A stretch of 64,000 nucleotides of DNA, taken from Struthio camelus. Its lineage: Eukaryota > Chordata > Aves > Struthioniformes > Struthionidae. Made by a program: the position numbers and the translations under genes. Every line of letters begins with the position of its first letter. Position 1 is the first letter of the stretch. The notes under the pieces are model-generated. The model saw nothing but the letters and a program-made list of their open reading frames with translations. It ran no database searches and was not told the DNA's origin. The stretch covers positions 1,053,501-1,117,500 of the forward strand of contig NC_090953.1 of NCBI RefSeq assembly GCF_040807025.1. Reading direction: 5' to 3'. This document shows, piece after piece, positions 38,001-64,000 of the stretch.

Positions 38001-41000
38001 AAACCAAAAACAGGAAAAAAGGCTGGAGTGAGTCAGAACAATACACCAGCCAGGAAATGTAAAATGAAGTCCCAGAAGGCAATTCTGCCCAAGAATATTT
38101 TGTTAGGGCTCACCTTATTAACAGAAGAATAATTCAAAGAATGACTATAACTTTGGAGCTTTGGTCCTGGCGGTATTTGCTATACTTCAGTCAGAGCTGC
38201 TAGAAACAATTGTGAAAATCACCAGCCTGACCCTCATTAAGTTCTTTAATATTGCCTCCAGCACCCTCTGCCTCCTCCTGCTGCCCCATTTCTCAGCAGC
38301 CCCCTGTTCATGCTGACCTGGGGACAATTCTTCTCTTTCCCAGGCTCCAAACCCCAAGTCTCCCACAGACCTCGTTGGAATTACTTTCATCAAAGTCCTT
38401 GCGATCTCCTTGGCTAAACCAGTTATCTATACCCTTCTGAATCTACCAGATAGCTTTGATATTATCAATTACGCTTTCCTTCATAAAACCCTATACCTCC
38501 CTCAGCTTCTGTGATTTTGCCTGTTCCTATTTCACCTTTGACTTCTCTAAATTGTCTGCCTTTTGGAGGTGCTGTAGAAAACGCTTTCCTCACAGCCTTG
38601 TTCTTTTCTTTCTATGCCTATGTCAGGATCTAGAATGCACTAATATCGTAATTGCTCTGCCTGCCCTCACCTGGGATCCCCATCCACACCCTCTGCCTAT
38701 AGGCTGGGAGGTCCATTTAAGCTCAGGCCTGGGTACTTGCTTCTTGCTTGAGCTGTGTCATAGGTATACCTGAACCTAGCTGTATCTCCTGCTGTTGTAG
38801 TCTACGGACTGGTTTTTCCAGGATGGACTCCGGAAGGACAAACTAGGTATCTTTGTTTCTAGTTGTGTCTCTAACCATTTCTCCCAGATGAATCTCAGAT
38901 TGTGTCTCTGACCTCTGCTGTCCCTGACTCTTCAGAAACAGCATCCTAGACCTGATTCATCACCTCACCTTGTGTGGGACTGTTAGAGGAATCTGTTGCT
39001 TTCACCACCCAAGACTGTGCCCTGCTGGGGAGGGTCACCCTTAGCTCCCAGGTCTTGCTGATCCCTGACAACCTGCTTCCTAGTCAATGTTATTCTCAGA
39101 TATGATTTTTAGATGCTGATAACTTACTATCAGGACCTGTTTCCTCCCACCTGGACTAAAATCTACCTGACGGCTCTTCCTGAATGTCTACCTGTTAGCT
39201 TTTATAGAGCGCCTTTCCCCTTAGTTCTGACTTAAATTATACACAAAAGCCTAAACAAGTATCTAAATTCATCTTCCATAAAGACTTGCTTCAGACTCTG
39301 AAAGGATCAAAATACTTGACTAAGTATGACAACTCTGATTTTTTTGTTTGTTGTTTAAACGGTAAAATGTCTTGGCAACAACATAATGCAGAACATTATA
39401 GTTCTAAAAATATCACATGTGGGGCTCCTAAGCTTTCCAGCTCGATAGCAGAAAATGAAGGGAAGTAAATAATAACCAGAAATCCCTTTGCAAAGTAAAA
39501 TATTTGAAGGAAAGCGAAGCAAAATCAAACATATGTTATGCACTTCATCAGGAAAAATCGCCCTACTTAACTAAACCAACCAAAGAGAATTTCTGTGACC
39601 TGCCTGTAAATGCTATGAAAAATATGATGCACGTGAAGCTTTGGAAAAGCTCTTTGCATGCAGTACAGACAGCAACAGCTTGGGGAATTTTGGGCACTTA
39701 AAAGCCGGTGTGCGTGTTCTTAAGAAGCCAGTAAGCCTTTTACAAACTTCACTGTGTATCTGTTCATCACTACGTATGCCCTAGAATCATGCAAAGAAAT
39801 GATGAAATGTGTTTTCCTCCTTGATATTGGTAGTCTTGGAGTCAAAGCATACGGAGGCATTTGATTTCTCACCTGCCCTTTGAACCGCAATATGCGTTTT
39901 TCCAGTGTATGATCATTCTCTAGCGCTACGTGCTCCCATCTGAAAGCAATTTTTATTTCTGAAACATTTTTATATATGTTTTCTACTCACTACTGTAATG
40001 ATTAATAGACCAGCAGAGAGGAAGCATTTCCAGGTTACTAGAGTTCAGGTCTTGATTATGAAACATAGGTCAGGCAAGAAGAACACATTGTTCTAGACAG
40101 TAACAGTGCACAGATCTAAATTGCAATTTCTTAGCTTAATAGGTAACTCTACAGATTTTTCTGCATTTATAGGGTTTCACACACTGCAGCTTACATCTCT
40201 CTGCAGTAACCAGTCAGTTCTAACTGTTCTTCCTTGGAAAACGTTAACATCTTGAAGAAAACTATAATCATGTATTATCAAAGCTCTCTCCATTTTTATG
40301 ACATTCTAGTCATACTAACTGAAAAATAATTACGTAAATCAATTCCTTTTTCTTCTGTATGACTAAAAAAACCCTACAAATACTGGCTGAAATACTTTTT
40401 CCTGATCATCTTCCTTATTGAATATGCTGTAAGAATTTGCTATTTTATTACTGTTGTTCTGCTAAATAATACCTGAATATGCTATTATCAGCATCGGACA
40501 ATTGGTCTACATAAGCCTGGCAAATAGCAAGCCTTGTCTGAAGACAGACGCCAGGACAAGTTCTGAATCACAAGAGGACGCATCTTTCCTCTGTAGTTCC
40601 CCTCTCCCCTCCAGACCTCAAGGCTCAACGAGGAAAACCTAATCCAAAGGGGTACTTAGCTTTGATTGCTGTGGCAATTTTCAAACGCTGTAGCATTTTT
40701 CAAGAGCCACGCTGGCCACTACAGGATCTACATCAAGGACGGTATGTTCCAGCACCTTGTTATATCATCTGCCAATATCATCAATGTTCTTTATACTTCA
40801 TTGCTTCTGATGTCTTTCAGACTCTATAATCCCTAGAACACAGTTGCATTTCCCCCTGAGAGGACCATGTTCCAGAGGAGGTTTCCATAGCTTTGTGCTT
40901 TGGCTATCAGTCCTCAGAGATACAGTCCTCCATCCAGGTCCATCACTGAGGCAGCCTATCTGCCATTCCAGCTCTTGAAGGTCATTGAAGAAAGGTGTAC

Positions 41001-43510
41001 GTTATCCCAGAGGGTCCTCCCATAGACATATTGTAAATATATTTATTATCTGAGGACTTTGAGACGCTTCTTGAAACTACTTGTGAGGACCCTAGGTAAG
41101 ACACTTTTGAAGTTTTAAAAGTCCTTTTGCCACATCTACTTGCTGCTCAACAGCAACGTTCTGAATTACTGAGAAGTACCAAGAAAGCCAAAGAAAATAA
41201 CCATGGGGCCTGCCTGCCCTCTCCTTTCCCAGATGATGCGCTGTTTTGTTAATTGCTCAAGTCCTTGTACATGATTTGAGGATCTCTCCCACAAACTTAC
41301 ATGGCATCAGTCAAAAATCTCACTGTTAACGGAGAGTTGTATTCCCAATGGCATTCTGATAATCTCTATCGTGAAGGTTTCTGAACTAGTGCAGGGTCAC
41401 GTACAGTCAGATGACTAAGTCCTGACAGACCTGGAGACTTAGAGATGCAGATGATCCAGATTTATATTCTTAGTTCATCACTCTTTCATGCTCATAAGGT
41501 ATCTGGGATAAATTTTCTGTTCAGTAATGTGACTATCATAGGAAACAGTCTAGGCCTCAAACTCATTTCCTGGAGATGACCTAGCTGAAGGGAGAGTGTG
41601 ATGCACATTATAAAGTTATGGCTTTGATTTTCCTGTATCTCCAGGAGGAAGTGCTGCTGCTTTTCTTGAGGGCGATGTTTGTACTTATGCCTCTGCATAT
41701 CCTGCTGACAGGACATACTGGCAAGAGTTCTGGCAGGAATTTCAGAACTTCTTTTGGGATGGGAAAAAAAACAATGACAGCAGCTTGTGGTTAGTAGCAT
41801 AACAATAGTGTCTAAACAGAACATGCTGGTATGGTCAAAGATGAGGCTAGCTTTGGCGACGAAAGGCTCCAGCGCAGGAAAATGCGTGATAGGCATTTAA
41901 CGGCGTATTCACTGATCTTTCAATGTGGGCAAGCTGGTATGCCGTTTTCCCAGCGTAATCAATGGGTATCCACATTGTCTGTATTTTCAGACAACCCAGC
42001 ATATATGTGTACAAAAAGAAACTGGACAATTGCATCCTGAATACTGCGGAATCCTAAGGCTGTATGCATTTACTGCATTAACTTTGCAGTAGGAACGAAA
42101 GCTACGATTGCCTTTGGGACCGTGGTACAAGTGGTCGACCTCAGTGATTAGGGTCAGCATACAGAATATAAGGACAAGTGGAATGTAAGAAAAGCCACAC
42201 AATGTCACATACAAGGCCCATGTGTTCTCAAAGAGTAGTGAGGAGGAAATGCTTAGAAAGAAACAGAGAAAGTGTACAATAACTCTTAATTAATTCATGA
42301 GGAAGTCTTTCCTCTCACCTTATGGTAGCTTAAGAACCTTTAGCAAGGGACCTCATAAAAACTTTCTTACCTAAGTGCATTAGGATGAGCCAATCAATCT
42401 TAAGCTTTTTGCCTCCTTCAGAAGCCTTTAGTAAAACCAAGGGAACTGACTGTTCTCCGAAAGATCTATGCTGACTTTCCACATAGATCTTGTTTATCCA
42501 CTGATCTACTCTTTTTAGTACCTGTAGCTTCAATCAACTTGTCTGGTAAGGCTTCTGTTCTGTAAGTTCTTGAGATCACTCACAGAGTGGATCAGTTAAA
42601 TTGACATCATCTTGGCCACCTAACTAGAACCACTGCTCGTTGCTAAGAAATGTCACGTCTGAGTCCTTTAAAATCTTGTGTTCTGGTCCTGAAAATCGGT
42701 TCTTAGACACCTCGTGGCTTTAACTCTACTGATGTTTCATGCTCCTCTGACATACGCCCTCTGCCTCCTCAAGAGAAGGCTCTCATGTGAATCTTCTGCA
42801 GTGAATAAAAATACATCACCTCTTCTGCTACAGCTTCGTTTCTCCTTGTTCGCTCCTTTTTACGTAGGTGATCAGATATTAATTCTAATGCATGTGAACA
42901 TTTTTGCATGCCTTCAGCAAGTTTCTCTTCAGGACCGTTTTGGTCTGCCACACAGTAGTTCTACATTTAACTTGACAGATTGCCCTTTCTGTTTTCTTTC
43001 TCTGGACACAACTTCCGTATCTTATGATGATGGCTTTTACCTTAAAATAGCCTCTCTGACTCTGTGAAAGGACATTGGCCATTTTTCAGGTACTTCTAGA
43101 GTGTGTCTGAGAAGTAGTGACCCATCCATACACTGAGCTTCTAATAGGCTATCTTGAAACAATCACCACATTATACAGAAGTGTTATAGCCCCTTAAACA
43201 CTTTTGACAAACCTCCTGGGTTTGCATAGCTCTGCTTTCCAAAGCTAGTCATTCCTATTGAAGATTTTTAATTTTTTTTTTCATTTCTACAAGGATGCTA
43301 AATTTGAATATGATATGACTACAATTATAAAACACTTCTTCAACAGAAAGATCTAGAAGCATGGGAGCTTTTGATTGAAATTTCTCCTCTTTAAGTCCTT
43401 CAGTTTCTCCAAGATAGGTGTGATTTTAAATTTTATTCTCATGGTTGCATTATGTTTCGTAGTGGTATTTATGCAGTGTACAATAATGAAATTTTCCATT
43501 AATACTGTAT
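32081..43510. other. Long AT-rich stretch, no gene seen
   Basis: No coding exon, RNA gene or dispersed repeat could be supported over this 11 kb. The longest frame (36695-37042, 115 codons, crossing a GTAAGG at about 36895) is within chance expectation for its length and has no recognised domain. Minus-strand frames such as 41492-41896 likewise show nothing known. The DNA is plausibly intergenic sequence between GOLM2 and its left neighbour. Confidence 0.4.
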
Positions 43511-43930
43511 CTTGGTGAGGGCACAAGCCAAAGAAGCCAAGATAAACTATTCTGAAGGAGTAGCCAAGATCCTGGTCAGAGGCGGAGCTGAAGATGCCAA
43601 GCAGTATGCTAGTCCAGCACTCAACATAAGATCACAGTTAAAAGCTAGACCAAAGCTCAGGATGACAGAACAGGAATACAGGCTTTCCAACAAGGAACAG
43701 AACAGACTAGGACCGGATCGTGGGCCTGCAACACAGCTGAAATTAAAAGGCAAATTAATCAGAAAAAGAAAACTGCTTGGTATTGCCTCACCTGTCAGAT
43801 ATGCAAAGGCAACCGCAAGTCAGGTGCTCAGGCCAATTCTCATAGGTGCACAGGCCTAAGCTCATAAAGCTCCCTGTTGAGAGGGAGAGTGTTTGCTGCC
43901 AGCCAGGGAGCTGATAGCTTGGCACAAAGT
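43511..43930 (+). repeat. Unidentified open, purine-rich block (possible dispersed repeat)
   Basis: This block differs in texture from its AT-rich flanks. It is rich in AAG/GCC/CAG-like words (GCCAAAGAAGCCAAGAT, GCCAAGATCCTGG, GATGCCAAGCAG), and 116 codons are open on the + strand (43512-43859). On its right come GCTCAGGCCAATTCTCATAG and a CCTGTTGAGAGGGAGAG / AGCCAGGGAGCTGATAG region. The frame has an alternative (non-ATG) start and no domain I know. The texture resembles dispersed repeats seen in sauropsid genomes, but I cannot name a family. A degraded coding exon is the other option. Confidence 0.25.
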
Positions 43931-61112
<17,182 letters not shown>

Positions 61113-64000
61113 GTAAGTTGGTTAATATCATATACTTCCATATTTAACAGAATCTCTTCATTTTATATTTGTTCTAATAATACCTTCTAGCAAGCAGGAG
61201 AAGACACCTCCGTGCATGGTCGTCTTTTCAGGCTTACTCTCCAGAAATTTAACGTATGACTGCATAGAACGTATCCCTTAATGTGTTATCTTTCAGATAT
61301 ATCCAACTACTTAAAAATCTTTGTTGCTTATAGAAATTTAAAATGTTTTGGGGAATTTCTACACTTTAAATAGGTTGTTAGGTGAAGACTTTTGATACAT
61401 GCATGATATTGAGATACTTACATTCATGCTATATTAAACTTAACTTAAATGACATGTTTTGGACAATATTGTAAGAGTTCAGCCCTTACGTGGAAGGAAA
61501 TTGACTTTGGTAATGTATGTGTATTGGCCAGAAGTTTGTTCTTCTCTGTGAGGAAATTTTCCAGAACCCTTTTTTTTTCCATGATGTCTGTTCAAGGAAA
61601 AAGTCTTCAGACAAGGCACAAGTCATATATTTGCTTACTGTGTGTGATGTTAGTAGTACTGCTTGGCAGACAGCAGGTAAGAACTTGCAAATACATGTGC
61701 AGTTGTTTACGTACTGTTGTCTTTAAGATGCGCCCCTATTTGTAGTTGATATTGTAACACTGTGAGTGTATTATGCCCATAGCATTTGATTTAGCATCTT
61801 CCTATAGTGCTTTTTCACCTGTAAGAACACTATATTGAAACAAGTTTCATGTGGTGTCAGTGGAGATACTTTACTAGTGGAGTATGCTAACTAGGTATAC
61901 CGTCACCCAGTTATTTTTAAAGCCTTAATTCCCGTTGTTTAGCATGGGGGTGAGAAAAGGACATCTGGAGGAAGAACGCAAACATAGTGCTGATGCATCT
62001 CTTAATTGTTTAAAGGTTTTTCTTTGTTACCTACTTAATTTCATTTTGAATTTCTTCGTACTCTCAGCTAAGCAGCTTTCACTTAGGCTTCGTTTTTTAT
62101 GATTAAAATCTGTCTCTAATCCAAGATGACAAGTTACCAAGTTTGAACTAACAACTACCTCTCAAAGTTGTGAGAAATGGGAAAGAAAGGATTCTGTAGC
62201 CTCCTGCCAGGAACCTATGTTAGTTTTGTGGGTTGGGTGAACATGGTAGGGCAATAGGAGTCACCTTGCTGGAAGAGAATCATGAATTGGTTTGGGGGAT
62301 CAATGGAAAGAGTTCTAAAAGCTGGGATCACTCGCATGAACATGAAACCATGAATTCATTTTTCTCACGAAAGGCTTGGTATGGGAGTAACCCCATTCTT
62401 TTAAGGTTAAATTAACTGGGAGTTGTTTTCATGGTCTAGAACTTGACTGGCACTTCTCTAGCTTGGAGATGTTACAGAAGGGAATCTAACTTCTAGCAAT
62501 CTCTTGAAAATATTCTTTGAATAATAGGGAAATAAGTTTAAATTATTACTCCCTTTATTCCTGTATTACTGTAAATTTTTTAAGGTGCTATTATGAAACA
62601 GAGATTAAATTAGAATAGGTCCTGTCAGCATATTGTCAGGTTTGCTAACAGAGGATGGATGTAGGGTTTGTTTTGGGATAGAAAGTGGAGCACAGGTATG
62701 TGGGGGTTTAGTGTGTTCTCTTCTCCCCTCACTTCCCTGGTAACTTCCCCAGAGAGTCAGGTGGTAAAACTTGCAGATGATGCAAAACCTTATCAAAGAG
62801 GGTTTAAGGAAAGCCTAAGAAAGCGGTCAGGAATAAATTGCTCTTTGGATGCACAAATTTAAGAAAAGAATATTCCGGACATAGGTATCAATAACAGCTT
62901 TACTTTGCAAACTTACCTGTGGGATTTACAAAGATGCATCCTCTGCTTGGCACTGTTCGATATTTTGAGTGGATGATGAATAGCAGGATGAATAGGATGA
63001 CAAATACCATGTGCAGCAACATGATAATTTGTAAACATAAAAGTAGTCTGCAATTAAAAATGGAAAATTAAATGCACAGAATAAGTGACAAATAGCTAAG
63101 GAGCAGTTCAGTAGATAGGTATGGGTAACAGTGGATAACAGTCACTAACAAATGTTTGGAATTCCCCCCCTCCCCATCCCCCCCTCCCCCAGCTGGAGAT
63201 GTGTTAACAGGAATAACATGGAGTAACTTACTCCGTGTTTTACCTAGTGCTGGTGAGGTCCTCATCTGGTTTCAAATACCAGATTTCAGAAAGATGACAG
63301 GAAGCTAGAAGGAGTTCAGAGGTGACGGGGGGAGGGGAGTAAAAAAGTGGGGATTAGTGTATGAAAAGAAAAAAGCTCAATTTTACTCTAAAAAGACCAG
63401 GATGGAGTAGGTGGGGAATGGAGATCAATTTGCTGTTCTTAAAAACAGATACTTAGAGATGGTTTAAGTTATTTTAGTACTCTTCATGGTAATTTCTGAT
63501 GAAGCGGTGATAGATGGATTCAAAAATCATCAAGAAATCTGTGTAGCTTTTCTTTCACTCTGTATATCTGGAGATTTGCAAGACTGTCTAGTTTATCAAA
63601 GGAGATTCTTGAAGATCCTGCTCGTGTCTGGCTGAGTGACTACAGCTGAAATGGTAGGGCTCTCTAATTGTTCTTGGGAGCTTTTAAGTGGATCGGCTGT
63701 CTTCCCTGACAATGGATGAGATGATGTGGGGGGGCCTACCTTTGAAGGCAGCAGCAGAGAATGAAAAGTTTCCATTGTAGGCTATGAATGGATAATTAAG
63801 AGTTAGTAGTCATCACTGATATGTCTCTTTGCTCTTTGGTCCTCCTATTTGAGATAACTTTAAGGGGGGAGAGAGGATTTCTCTGTCCTATATGGAAATA
63901 ACTAATCTAGGTTTCTTGATTTGTTTCCTGATTGGTCAGCAATGGCCATTTTGAAAGGCGCTTTAGTGATAAATTCATCTTGCTGGTACAGAGGAGCCCA
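61113..64000 (+). other. GOLM2: GOLM2 intron 8 (runs off the window)
   Basis: From the exon 8 donor to the right edge I found no segment encoding the expected next residues (RFFDENES-like) or the acidic C-terminus, so at least 2.9 kb is intron. It is AT-rich and contains a C-rich tract at 63164-63190. A short frame near 62668-62862 has LADDAK by chance. Confidence 0.85.
63164..63190 (-). other. C-rich tract, G-quadruplex potential on the minus strand
   Basis: C7-T-C4-AT-C7-T-C5 on the + strand gives four or more G-runs with one- to two-base loops on the minus strand. That predicts a very stable quadruplex, with an i-motif on the sense strand, inside intron 8. Confidence 0.6.

Noticed and set aside
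62668..62862. LADDAK in a short frame, reminiscent of a reverse-transcriptase active site
   Set aside because: Surrounding residues do not follow CR1 or any other LINE pattern and no 3' tail follows, so it is taken as coincidence.

Overview
The window looks like avian nuclear DNA. Three things point that way. First, a 5'-truncated CR1 LINE carries the typical 3' tail of short ATTCTGTG-type repeats, and a second CR1 tip lies on the other strand. Second, interspersed repeats are sparse. Third, a recognisable vertebrate gene has short introns (about 0.4-1.5 kb after intron 1). No prokaryotic, organellar or viral gene was recognised.

The only gene I can name is GOLM2 (CASC4, Golgi membrane protein 2), on the + strand from a CpG-island promoter at about 45.0-46.25 kb to the right edge. 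Eight coding exons (45745-46071, 54341-54395, 55441-55543, 56630-56720, 57848-57995, 58916-58996, 59389-59487, 60939-61112) join in frame into 359 codons plus one base. They encode a type II Golgi membrane protein: short cytosolic tail, one transmembrane signal anchor, lumenal coiled coil, and an acidic/polar lumenal tail. The last, acidic C-terminal exons lie beyond base 64000. The promoter has two perfect TCTCGCGAGA palindromes, a YY1/TISU-like AAAATGGCG element, an E-box and GC boxes, and no evident TATA box.

The left 45 kb contains no gene I can name. It has: (a) CpG-rich, promoter-like DNA at 0.4-2.1 kb with smaller patches to 5.8 kb; (b) two open, splice-flanked candidate exons of unknown identity (3146-3348 and 28490-28642); (c) a 196-codon open frame at 10521-11111 of doubtful meaning; (d) a CR1 LINE at 24137-26171 with an inactivated reverse transcriptase; (e) a CR1 3' tip next to a perfect hairpin at about 21.8 kb; (f) an isolated CpG-rich patch at 22.57-22.73 kb; (g) an unidentified, unusually open block at 43.51-43.93 kb that may be a dispersed repeat. 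The rest appears to be ordinary AT-rich intergenic or intronic DNA.

From memory, the human neighbour on this side of GOLM2 is FRMD5, on the opposite strand. I looked for its N-terminal coding exon on the minus strand and did not find it, so the owner of the left-hand CpG island is unknown. No new multi-gene system is evident. The most checkable novelties are the architecture of the GOLM2 promoter and start region, the splice signals around GOLM2 exons 4-8, and the unexplained open segments to the left.
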